DNA of 6,224 bases, taken from Thermoplasmatales archaeon (GTDB taxonomy: Archaea; Thermoplasmatota; Thermoplasmata; Thermoplasmatales; GCA-001856825). A model generated the notes under the pieces. The model saw only the letters and a list, made by a program, of their open reading frames with translations, searched no databases and was not told the DNA's origin. Below are positions 1 through 6,022 of the stretch, in pieces (within the stretch, counting starts at the first letter, position 1; each line of letters starts with the position of its first letter). The stretch lies in NCBI GenBank assembly GCA_014874235.1, contig JACWAC010000068.1:1-6224 (forward strand), read 5' to 3'. The translations under genes were made by a program, and so were the position numbers.

Positions 1-263
1 CTTTATGCGCCAAATGCGGGAATCAAAATCGACCTTGTTGCTGGTCAAGTCTACCAATGTTAATATTTCCTGCAGAAATCTCTCGAAGGATTACCACTGA
101 CTGCCTAGTCATCTGTTTCCTCTGACGTTACTTTAGGCTCGGCTCCTCATTCATGGGCCAAGTACTCTTGTGTAAACCTACACTTTCAGTCTCATACAGT
201 CATTCTTCATTTCGATGAAATCATTCACCCGTCAGTGCATAACTTATCCCATTCCGATTTCCT

Positions 264-359
264 TCAAGATTTCTTTTGAAGATCGTCTGCAGTGGGATGT
301 CCGGGGTTCCTCCCAAGTTCCACTGGGGCGCCATTTTCTAATCTGGATGGATCTGTCAT
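264..359 (-). other. Possible small or decayed gene, 31 codons
   Basis: On the minus strand an ATG at 359 opens a 31-codon frame rich in protein-like residues, including SRLENGAPVELGRNPGHP and TADDLQKK, ending in TGA at 266-264. A neighbouring frame through the same end reads SSKEILKEIGMG and stops at 246-244, so a single frameshift would join TADDL to a helical tail. The frame begins 11 bases after the inverted repeat at 370-401. There is no ribosome site. I do not recognise the sequence. It could be a very small gene, a frameshifted remnant or chance; the only reason to list it is its residue make-up. Confidence 0.2.
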
Positions 360-369
360 TTTTACAACC

Positions 370-401
370 TATCAATCATCCTTCAAATTTAAGGATTGAT
401 A
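370..401. repeat. Bulged inverted repeat downstream of the surface-protein gene
   Basis: The arms pair as 7 bp (TATCAAT at 370-376 with ATTGATA at 395-401) plus 4 bp (CCTT at 380-383 with AAGG at 391-394), around a 7-base loop and with a 3-base bulge (377-379). It lies about 52 bases past the stop of the surface-protein gene, so it may form an mRNA 3' hairpin, or it may mark an element edge or a regulator site. No T-run follows on the minus strand. Confidence 0.45.
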
Positions 402-452
402 AGCGGTGAAGAGAAATGGCATCAATTCACAGAGACCTCCATCTGGTCGGTG

Positions 453-1460
453 TTAGTTATTGTTGTTTGCTCTCCTTTTCCTTTGAAGCACCAGCGCTGA
501 CACTATTGCTATAACGGCAACTATCGCCACTATCAGAGATAACAGCAGAATTGAGTGGGTTTTCCAGTAAGTGTTCCCTACCGGAATGTTGGTGGAGTTT
601 AGTTCCATGGCAAAGTAAGAAGTTTGTGTCGCCCTTCCGGTGATCGGTGCACGGACTGACGCATTATAGATAAAACCCAATTCAATGCCGCTCGTTGAAG
701 AGACGTAGGCTGCCTGGTATAATTGCTGCGTAGAGCCGTTGGAACTAGTAGCGTTGACTGTAACGAAGCACTTGATAGCCTCTATCTCCGTCCCTCTGTA
801 ATCGTACTTGGTCTGTGACACTTTCAAGGGAATGTTGATCGGTCCCCCGACGAAATAGAGTGTTGAGTTGTTTGCAATAAGGTCCCTTAGGATTGAAGCG
901 TTTACTGCAGGCATTATGTCGGGGTTATCATACTTGAATGGTTTACTTTTTAAAGTGCTTTCCAGAACAAGGAAACTGGAGTTTCTGTAAAAGGTGGCAT
1001 TAAACTCATTGATGCCCAGAGACGAGTTCTCAACGGGATACAGAATGTTGGAATAGGTATAGTTCCCATTCTCTACGGAAGTGATCTTTGACAATTCATA
1101 TCCCGTAAGGTTTCTCCAATTGGTGACATTAGATGAGTTGTTTAAGGAAGAAACGGAGTAGTCGTAGGTGTAATTCACATATGCCCCCTTGAATTCCCAG
1201 GAGGGAGTTCCCGAAGCCCCATATGAGGGAGCAACAAATAGGGATGCAGCTATCAGAAAAATCATAGCAACGCTGGCATACTCCTTTCTTATCTTGTCAT
1301 AGTTTAGCCTCTTAAACTCAGTTGTAACCTGACTGCCCTTTCGAATGTGACCAATCCAAGCTATAAACTTGGCGGTACCGATCATCCTTTTCTTACGCAA
1401 CATCTCAAAATCTGCTTCTCGCCTGCATAGGCATACTCCATTCATAAAATTTGTGTTCAT
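453..1460 (-). CDS. Secreted, C-terminally anchored, heavily N-glycosylated surface protein, function unknown
   Basis: A 335-residue protein I cannot assign to a family. A basic stretch (KRLNYDKIRKE, 50-60) leads into a hydrophobic segment (VAMIFLIAASLFVAP, 64-78) with a likely signal-peptidase site near S79-Y-G-A82. The ectodomain (about 82-303) is rich in N, S, T and Y and holds 16 N-X-S/T sequons, such as NYT, NVT, NLT, NSS, NAT and NGS. A transmembrane helix at about 304-326 is followed by RKRRANNNN. The topology is outside body, one C-terminal anchor, tiny basic cytoplasmic tail. Only one cysteine (in KCF) lies outside. Such a protein could be part of the cell coat, a binding subunit or an adhesin; no catalytic motif is visible. 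The start is uncertain: ATG at 1460, 1403 or 1385 would leave a long cytoplasmic lead before the signal, while the one at 1265 would remove its basic region. Confidence 0.75.
   Translation of the reverse strand: MNTNFMNGVCLCRREADFEMLRKKRMIGTAKFIAWIGHIRKGSQVTTEFKRLNYDKIRKEYASVAMIFLIAASLFVAPSYGASGTPSWEFKGAYVNYTYDYSVSSLNNSSNVTNWRNLTGYELSKITSVENGNYTYSNILYPVENSSLGINEFNATFYRNSSFLVLESTLKSKPFKYDNPDIMPAVNASILRDLIANNSTLYFVGGPINIPLKVSQTKYDYRGTEIEAIKCFVTVNATSSNGSTQQLYQAAYVSSTSGIELGFIYNASVRAPITGRATQTSYFAMELNSTNIPVGNTYWKTHSILLLSLIVAIVAVIAIVSALVLQRKRRANNNN
1356..1372. promoter_or_regulatory. Inverted repeat around a TATA-like core
   Basis: CCAAG and CTTGG (5-bp arms) flank CTATAAA; on the minus strand the centre reads TTTATAG. 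It lies inside the long N-terminal version of the surface-protein gene. It could be an internal promoter with an operator-like repeat, which would place the transcript start near 1338 and favour the ATG at 1265; that start would give a signal peptide lacking its basic part. Weak, and equally compatible with chance inside coding sequence. Confidence 0.2.
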
Positions 1461-1490
1461 TTTCTTTCTGATATTCGTGGGTTCGAGGGC

Positions 1491-1500
1491 GGATATAGGA
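1491..1500 (-). promoter_or_regulatory. Candidate TATA box for the surface-protein gene
   Basis: The minus strand reads TCCTATATCC, with the TATA core about 35 nt before the ATG at 1460. With the usual archaeal spacing of about 25 nt to the start of transcription, the leader would be only about 10 nt, which supports the upstream-most start. It is a short AT-rich match and could be chance. Confidence 0.3.
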
Positions 1501-1759
1501 TGTCAATTCCAAAGAAGGAGAGAAGGTAATCGAGAAAGTTCTAGAGACGCTATTCCAGAACGCTCTGGTCTTGGGGGTAAAGAACAATTGGAAGGATGTG
1601 GTATTCAGGATAGGTGAGGTATATACTCAGTGCTTGTTTCTAGAGAATGGGAAGTGCAATGCTAACAACATCTTCCAAGAGATTGACCATCCGCTGAACA
1701 AGTATATGACTTCGAAAATTAACGATTTTGCGGTTTCCGTACCCTCAGAAATTGCTTAA
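1499..1759 (+). pseudogene. Unidentified protein-like open frame, probably 5'-truncated gene remnant
   Basis: On the plus strand, opposite to every other gene here, a frame stays open from just after a TAG at 1496-1498 to a TAA at 1757-1759 (86 codons). Its composition is protein-like: a charged helical start (EGEKVIEKVLETLFQNAL), then NNWKDVVFRIGEVYTQC, LENGKCNANN and NKYMTSKINDFAVSVPSE. The frame has no ATG or GTG near its beginning; the first possible start is a TTG at 1571 with no ribosome site. An ATG at 1500 is in another frame and stops after nine codons. A run of six T at 1771-1776 follows the stop, as expected for a gene end. I do not recognise the family. The simplest reading is the 3' part of a gene whose beginning was lost or shifted; a short TTG-started gene (62 residues) or a chance frame remain possible. 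Confidence 0.35.
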
Positions 1760-1770
1760 ACCTATTACCA

Positions 1771-1776
1771 TTTTTT
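1771..1776 (+). terminator. T6 run after the plus-strand remnant
   Basis: Six consecutive T, 11 bases after the TAA at 1759, in an otherwise AT-rich gap. It fits a short archaeal T-tract terminator for plus-strand transcription. There is no hairpin. Confidence 0.25.
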
Positions 1777-1845
1777 ACCACTATAATTAGGGACACAGAT
1801 AATAGAATATACAAGGCTGAGGCAACGATACTGTTTCCATTGTTT

Positions 1846-1855
1846 CTAAAAGGAA
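1846..1855 (-). terminator. Weak pyrimidine-rich stretch after the operon
   Basis: Immediately after the TAA of the SHMT-like gene the minus strand reads TTCCTTTTAG. Archaeal terminators are often short T-rich runs without a hairpin. This one is weak, but it sits at the end of the operon and before a 395-base gap. Confidence 0.25.
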
Positions 1856-2998
1856 TTATGGCCAAATCATCGAGTCTAGCAGCCTCTTGACCACTCTCTT
1901 GGCTTGTGTAGCCTTGGATTTCAGTCCTTCCTCAAGCGCCTCTCCAACAATGTCCATGTGTTTGGGTCCCAGGCCTCTCATGGTGATTTCATTTGTACCA
2001 ACTCTTCCAATGCTGTCCACAAGAATATTGGCACTCTCAAGTTTCTTTGATATTTCGGGCATATTTTCGTAATCGAGGAGAAACATTGCACTCTCCGATA
2101 CCTCTGGTCTGTTCGCAAGCCTGACTCTTCTGTCGGTAAGAGATTCGACAAGATGCTTTCTGTTCTCAAGACACTTCTTGCCGTAGTTGCTCTTTGAAAG
2201 GTATTCCAGAGAAATTCCCAGTGCTGATATTCTCGAAAGATGGAAATTGTCATAGTAGTTCCAGATCGGGTTGCTCTTGACTGATTGCTCCACATCCTTC
2301 TTCCCCACTATCAGTCCACCCTGTGGTCCAGGGAAATTCTTGTGAGTACTACCATAGATCACGTCTGCCTCATTGAAATCCTTCTGGAAGGTTCCAGTGG
2401 CAAGCAGACCAAGAGCATGGGACGCATCGTACAAAATCAGGGAATCTGGAAATAACTCTTTGATTCTCTTCATATCGTATGGATGAAGGAAGAGGCTTGC
2501 TCCGAGTATAACGGCCCTGAAATATCCCTTGACCTTTGATAGCCTTTCATAATCGATTTTCCAGCCGTTCATTGGAATCTCTCTTCCCTCTATTCCCAGC
2601 AGAGCAGGAAGAAATGGCGGGGTATATCCGTCATAACCTCCTTTGGACATTGGAACGTAGAGGAATTTCTCTCCCTTCTTGAGAAGACTGCCCAGTACCT
2701 GCATCGCAGCAAGATGGCCAGCTATGGGTCGTACGTCAGCGAAGTCTGACTTAAACGCCTTCCTCGCAAGTCGTTCAACTTCATCAACGAGTGCTTCAGA
2801 GTGTTTTGTCCCTGCGTATGCGTTGTGTATCTTCTGATCCCTGAAAATGGAATCAATGACTAGCGAATACCTCTGTTCAAAATCCGACGAAAGTGCTCTC
2901 AAAGCTTTCCTAGGTATCGTGTTTTCGGATGGTTGAAGCGCAAGGACGTTTCTCCTGAAATTCTCCTGCTTTCTAATCAACTCTGAAACTCCGGCCAT
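1856..2998 (-). CDS. Divergent serine hydroxymethyltransferase-like PLP enzyme (fold type I)
   Basis: A 380-residue PLP-dependent enzyme related to archaeal SHMT (GlyA), which normally interconverts serine and glycine using a tetrahydropterin carrier. Family landmarks in order: LQPSENTIP (21-29, for L-I-A-S-E-N), DVRPIAGHLA (88-97), ILGASLFLHP (164-173, as in methanogen SHMTs), YDASHALGL (190-198) with D191 for the PLP ring nitrogen and H194, GSTHKNFPGPQGG (216-228) with K220 as Schiff-base lysine, and GRVGT (331-335) with R332 for the substrate carboxylate. Oddities: the ring-stacking G-G-H is GGY (120-122); the segment normally reading Y-A-E-G-x-P-G-K-R-Y-x-x-G, which holds pterin/substrate residues, is replaced (44-62); and the loop before GRVGT and the C terminus are short, giving 380 residues against roughly 420-430. 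It may be a true SHMT of an unusual lineage, or an aldolase or other lyase. The start follows taw2 by 21 nt with no Shine-Dalgarno. Confidence 0.8.
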   Translation of the reverse strand: MAGVSELIRKQENFRRNVLALQPSENTIPRKALRALSSDFEQRYSLVIDSIFRDQKIHNAYAGTKHSEALVDEVERLARKAFKSDFADVRPIAGHLAAMQVLGSLLKKGEKFLYVPMSKGGYDGYTPPFLPALLGIEGREIPMNGWKIDYERLSKVKGYFRAVILGASLFLHPYDMKRIKELFPDSLILYDASHALGLLATGTFQKDFNEADVIYGSTHKNFPGPQGGLIVGKKDVEQSVKSNPIWNYYDNFHLSRISALGISLEYLSKSNYGKKCLENRKHLVESLTDRRVRLANRPEVSESAMFLLDYENMPEISKKLESANILVDSIGRVGTNEITMRGLGPKHMDIVGEALEEGLKSKATQAKRVVKRLLDSMIWP

Positions 2999-3019
2999 AA
3001 TTTGAAATGATAACAGATA

Positions 3020-3811
3020 TTAGTTCTTTATCACGTCGAGGTCCAAAACAATGTGATCGTGAGAGGGAGAATAACTCTTGACCTTCCTTATTTTCACTTT
3101 GCTGACAAATGGATAACTCTCATATTCCTCTAAGATGTCTCTATACTCGTCCCTCTTTGAAAGCCTATGAAGATGTATCTTTCCTCTCTTCTTCAGGTAT
3201 GTCAGAGCTCTCTGAAGATACCGATCCGATTCAAAGTGGCCCATTATGATTCTATTTGCAAAATCCCTCATCTCAAGTCTAGAGGAATCGCCAAATATCG
3301 GTACAAGGGCCCTCGCACCGTTCAACTTCTTGTTCATTATCAGGTAATGAAATGAATCAGGGTTAATTTCACAGGAGTAGACCCTCTTGACTTTGAAGGA
3401 CATGGGGATTGAGAAGTATCCAATTCCTGCGAACATGTCGAGCACGGTCTCTTCCTTGTCTGCCTCTTCAGTGAGTATATGCCGCTCTTTCTTGTTGCCC
3501 TTTGAGAACATTACTTTTTGAGGGTCCATCATGTAAAGAATCCCATCTTCCCTCTGAACAACTTCGGTGTGAATTCCAGAGACAAGCTTGATCGAGGGAA
3601 CACGTCGATTGCCTCTTATGCCGGTATATCTGTACACTGCCCACAACTTGAAAGATGAAAGCATCAACCGTGAGAATGACCCTTCATCGTTGCTGAACTC
3701 TTCCTCTTCCCTAATGATAATTGATCTGCCAATTGCCTCATAATTTTGATGGAACTGCCCCTTGGAAATTCCAAGTTTTCTGGAGATGACACTTACTGCA
3801 TCATTTCTCAT
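3020..3811 (-). CDS. taw2: tRNA wyosine-pathway aminocarboxypropyltransferase, TYW2/Taw2 type
   Basis: Member of the Trm5/TYW2 class I SAM-dependent family. TYW2/Taw2 moves the 3-amino-3-carboxypropyl group of SAM onto 4-demethylwyosine at G37 of tRNA-Phe, after Trm5 and Taw1 have acted. Visible motifs: PQKVMFSKGNKKER (97-110), the family segment before the Rossmann fold; the SAM-binding loop LDMFAGIGYFS (124-134); the acidic CEINPDS (147-153); FGDSSR (173-178); and the C-terminal SYSPSHDHIVLDLDV (246-260). Trm5 methylases have an N-L-P motif at the active site; here that position reads IIMGHFESD (188-196), the G-Y/H form typical of TYW2, which favours acp transfer over m1G37 methylation. At 263 residues it lacks the extra N-terminal domain of Trm5, as expected for archaeal Taw2. 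The start overlaps the permease end by 11 nt and has its own ribosome site. Confidence 0.88.
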   Translation of the reverse strand: MRNDAVSVISRKLGISKGQFHQNYEAIGRSIIIREEEEFSNDEGSFSRLMLSSFKLWAVYRYTGIRGNRRVPSIKLVSGIHTEVVQREDGILYMMDPQKVMFSKGNKKERHILTEEADKEETVLDMFAGIGYFSIPMSFKVKRVYSCEINPDSFHYLIMNKKLNGARALVPIFGDSSRLEMRDFANRIIMGHFESDRYLQRALTYLKKRGKIHLHRLSKRDEYRDILEEYESYPFVSKVKIRKVKSYSPSHDHIVLDLDVIKN

Positions 3812-4955
3812 TTGTTCCCCACCTGGACATTACAATCCAACATACCAGCCCCAGGATGGGCACAGAAACTGTGAATAGAAAGGTATTTGACAGGCCATAA
3901 GTGTAATCAAGAGAAGCGATTATCACTGGAGCGGCAATTCCTCCCAAATTACCCCAGAAGTTCATCCATCCTCCAACAAAAGAGGAGCTGTTATGCCCAG
4001 CCATCCTCGTAGAGAGACGCCAAGATGCGAGCAAGGGACCGTCAAGGAACAATAGCGCTATCACCGTAAAGAGAAGGAAGATCAGTGAGCTTCTGGATAG
4101 GGCCATTCCGATAAGGGATACTGCTATTATGATGTATGAAACTTCAGAGACCAACGCATCCCGATTTAGTCTGTCCATGAAAAGACCGAAAATCACCGAA
4201 CCCATGGCCATGAAAATCCAGGGAAGTGTACCATAAATCGGGTTATTGGCCGAGATTGAGAACTTTTCGCTCAGAAAGTGAGGGTACCACGTGAAGATCA
4301 TGTAGAAAAAGTAATCATAGACGAAGAAGGAGAGGCCAAATATGAGATACCGCCTTTCAAGAAAGGATCGCCAGTTTCCCTTTGCACTGGATCCCTTGTA
4401 ATCGGACTTCATCAAAATTATTGCGGCACCTGTAATTATGCCAATTATGGCGAAGAATGAGAACGGGAGGGGCAAACCCAGTCGTGAAAAATAGAACGAT
4501 ATTGAGACAAATGGTATTATGGCAGGAGATAAATCTGCCACTGCCGAAACTATCCCTGAAGCTCTTGTGTACCGCCTGTCCTCGTAGAAGAGCCTGACTA
4601 GGAAGATTATTGAGGGGAAAACCGGACCCTGGGCTAGTCCCATAACGAATGCGATCAGAACGGCCAAAACAAAGGACTTTGTAAGGGGGAGTAGAAAGAA
4701 TAGAAAGGACCATGATATGAGAGAAACACCTATTATTCTCGACGGGCCATACCTCTGGGCGATTCTTCCACCCGGCATCTGAAATATTGTGTAGCCAAGA
4801 TAGAAAGACGAGAATAGGATAGAAAAGACAACATATGAACTGAGATCGTAATTTGAAATAAGCTGTTTGTAGAGTGTTGAGATGACGTACCTGTCGCCAA
4901 TTGCAAGAAAACCTGCCATGGAAGCGAGGGACAGGATTAAGAATCTCTTGTTCAT
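3801..4955 (-). CDS. Major facilitator superfamily permease, probably ACS-like (anion:cation symporter type)
   Basis: A 384-residue integral membrane protein with about 12 hydrophobic segments, the usual MFS size. The first helix contains G20-D21-R22-Y23, resembling the DR pair in helix 1 of the anion:cation symporter (ACS) group. The loop after helix 2 has motif A as GGRIAQRYGPSR (62-73). Helix 4 has GLAQGPVFPS (106-115) followed by RLFYEDRRYTRASG (121-134), like the ACS pattern of G-x-x-E-A-P-x-F-P and W-F-P-x-x-E-R-x-R-A, but with Q replacing the usual E. The second half repeats motif A as GLFMDRLNRD (257-266), and helix 11 is glycine-rich (GGWMNFWGNLGGIAAP, 328-343). Substrates in ACS are often organic anions or sugar acids; the substrate here cannot be read from sequence. 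The start codon overlaps the top6A stop (ATGA) with no clear Shine-Dalgarno, suggesting translation coupled to top6A. Confidence 0.9.
   Translation of the reverse strand: MNKRFLILSLASMAGFLAIGDRYVISTLYKQLISNYDLSSYVVFSILFSSFYLGYTIFQMPGGRIAQRYGPSRIIGVSLISWSFLFFLLPLTKSFVLAVLIAFVMGLAQGPVFPSIIFLVRLFYEDRRYTRASGIVSAVADLSPAIIPFVSISFYFSRLGLPLPFSFFAIIGIITGAAIILMKSDYKGSSAKGNWRSFLERRYLIFGLSFFVYDYFFYMIFTWYPHFLSEKFSISANNPIYGTLPWIFMAMGSVIFGLFMDRLNRDALVSEVSYIIIAVSLIGMALSRSSLIFLLFTVIALLFLDGPLLASWRLSTRMAGHNSSSFVGGWMNFWGNLGGIAAPVIIASLDYTYGLSNTFLFTVSVPILGLVCWIVMSRWGTNEK
3820..3824 (-). promoter_or_regulatory. Ribosome binding site for taw2
   Basis: AGGTG on the minus strand, 8 nt before the ATG at 3811 and inside the permease coding end. 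It supports the chosen start and independent ribosome loading on an overlapping gene. Confidence 0.5.
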
Positions 4956-6022
4956 ACTATGTCGTTTTCTTTCAGTTTGTCCGGTAAGTATTTGTCTGTA
5001 ACGAAGTCCAATCCGTACTTGGCAAGTGCCTGTTGTTCTGCCTTCTTTCCCATTTTTAACATCGTTTCAATTTCTCCTTTCCAGAACGGGATGTTGAATC
5101 TGGGATCTACAAGTTCTGCCTTCAGTGCTTCCACATCTTTTTCCGTCAGCTTGTCTGTCGGCAGTTCGTATCTCTGGATATCGCTTGCTGTAATGCCAAT
5201 GAATTCCGAGGTAGGGGTCGCAAGAGTATCCGAAATGTGAGCAGTCTTTATGGCGCCATAAGCAACTGAAGCAAATATCCTGAAGCTCCACGGATCTCCA
5301 TCTGTAAACACCACTATGGGGATACCCATCTCCTTGTTCAGTCTGTTCAGGAGTCTTCTTGTAGATCGCGACGGCTGTCCCTTCATGTGAACCAGGAGGG
5401 AACGCATCTTGTCATCAAACCTGTTTTCGACGAGCCTGTCGAACATACCACCCGTTTCAATCGCGAGAACGAAATCCACATCACTCGAAATCAACTCCAC
5501 CTTTTCCTTCTCTACGTTGTATGGTATGGTATAGCCGGCGTCTCCCACATCGTCTCTGCAGTTCAGTCTCTTCTTCTCCCCCTTCCTGTTGAGTTCCGAA
5601 ATAGTGAGATTGCCTATTACTGATGCCCCGCTCTCTTCCGGTCGGAGCCTCATCTCTTCCCTGAGGTAATTTGTCATCACTTCAAGGTCTTCGACCATGA
5701 GGTTTGATTCGTCTTGGCTCTCGAACTTCCCTAGGTTCCATCCTTCAGAAATGTAGTACATCTCTCTCAGGGTGGACGACTTGAGGCCAATACCCATCTC
5801 ATCCACGAAGTCGATGATGTAAAGCATTTTCAGAATGCTCTTTGCAGAACTCGCCTTTGAGGCGAATCTCTTAACAGTGTTGTTTCCGTATTTCCATACG
5901 GCCGTCTTGGGGTCGAAGAGAATGTTCTCCTTGCTCCTGGACTTCAATTCAACCTTGGGGATTTTCCCCTCCTTCATCTCGAGATAAATCTGTCTTGCAA
6001 TCGTCTCTAGTTTTTCATTCAT
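4952..6022 (-). CDS. top6A: DNA topoisomerase VI subunit A (Spo11-like DNA-cleaving subunit)
   Basis: This is the catalytic subunit of topoisomerase VI, which makes the transient double-strand break that relaxes and decatenates DNA. With the start at 6022 it has 356 residues, normal for archaeal Top6A. The 5Y-CAP/winged-helix region carries LREMYY (residues 85-90); the second tyrosine, Y90, should be the nucleophile that links to the DNA 5' end. The Toprim domain shows LAIETGG with E189 and VVFTDGDPW with D241 and D243, the Mg2+-binding set. The 52-residue spacing from E189 to D241 matches what I recall for the Methanocaldococcus enzyme. A longer frame reaches a TTG at 6055, but the ATG at 6022 is preferred: AGGTG lies 7 nt upstream, and the start overlaps the top6B stop by 8 nt. 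The stop overlaps the permease start as ATGA. The gene looks intact with all catalytic residues. Confidence 0.97.
   Translation of the reverse strand: MNEKLETIARQIYLEMKEGKIPKVELKSRSKENILFDPKTAVWKYGNNTVKRFASKASSAKSILKMLYIIDFVDEMGIGLKSSTLREMYYISEGWNLGKFESQDESNLMVEDLEVMTNYLREEMRLRPEESGASVIGNLTISELNRKGEKKRLNCRDDVGDAGYTIPYNVEKEKVELISSDVDFVLAIETGGMFDRLVENRFDDKMRSLLVHMKGQPSRSTRRLLNRLNKEMGIPIVVFTDGDPWSFRIFASVAYGAIKTAHISDTLATPTSEFIGITASDIQRYELPTDKLTEKDVEALKAELVDPRFNIPFWKGEIETMLKMGKKAEQQALAKYGLDFVTDKYLPDKLKENDIV

Larger units (their letters stand above)
1..452. other. Gene-poor left flank
   Basis: No confident gene lies in these 452 bases. A 64-codon plus-strand frame (215-409) has a composition unlike a normal protein (scattered P, F, W and R, no hydrophobic pattern) and overlaps the hairpin, so it is not called. 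At the left edge a plus-strand frame (3-125) reads LCAKCGNQNRPCCW, a CxxC pair reminiscent of a zinc ribbon, but it soon becomes unstructured and stops at 123-125. Two other edge frames are equally open, so this is not called as a gene. The weak items in this stretch are listed separately. Confidence 0.5.

Noticed and set aside
262..281. Small inverted repeat CTTCAA...TTGAAG
   Set aside because: The 6-bp arms with an 8-base spacer are expected by chance in a window of this size, and it has no positional support.
215..409. 64-codon plus-strand open frame
   Set aside because: It has an ATG but no ribosome site and no protein-like pattern, and it overlaps the hairpin at 370-401 and the better-looking minus-strand frame.
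1405..1587. 60-codon minus-strand frame upstream of the surface protein
   Set aside because: It overlaps both the surface-protein start and the plus-strand remnant, has no domain-like pattern, and would break the spacing to the candidate TATA box.
1369..1617. 82-codon plus-strand open frame with a hydrophobic stretch
   Set aside because: Its hydrophobic part is the antisense of the surface-protein N terminus, and the rest is an arginine/glycine-rich reading of the better 1499-1759 frame.
3020..3811. Trm5 (m1G37 methyltransferase) as the identity of the tRNA enzyme
   Set aside because: The N-L-P active-site motif of Trm5 is absent (MGHFESD instead) and the extra N-terminal domain is missing; TYW2/Taw2 fits better.
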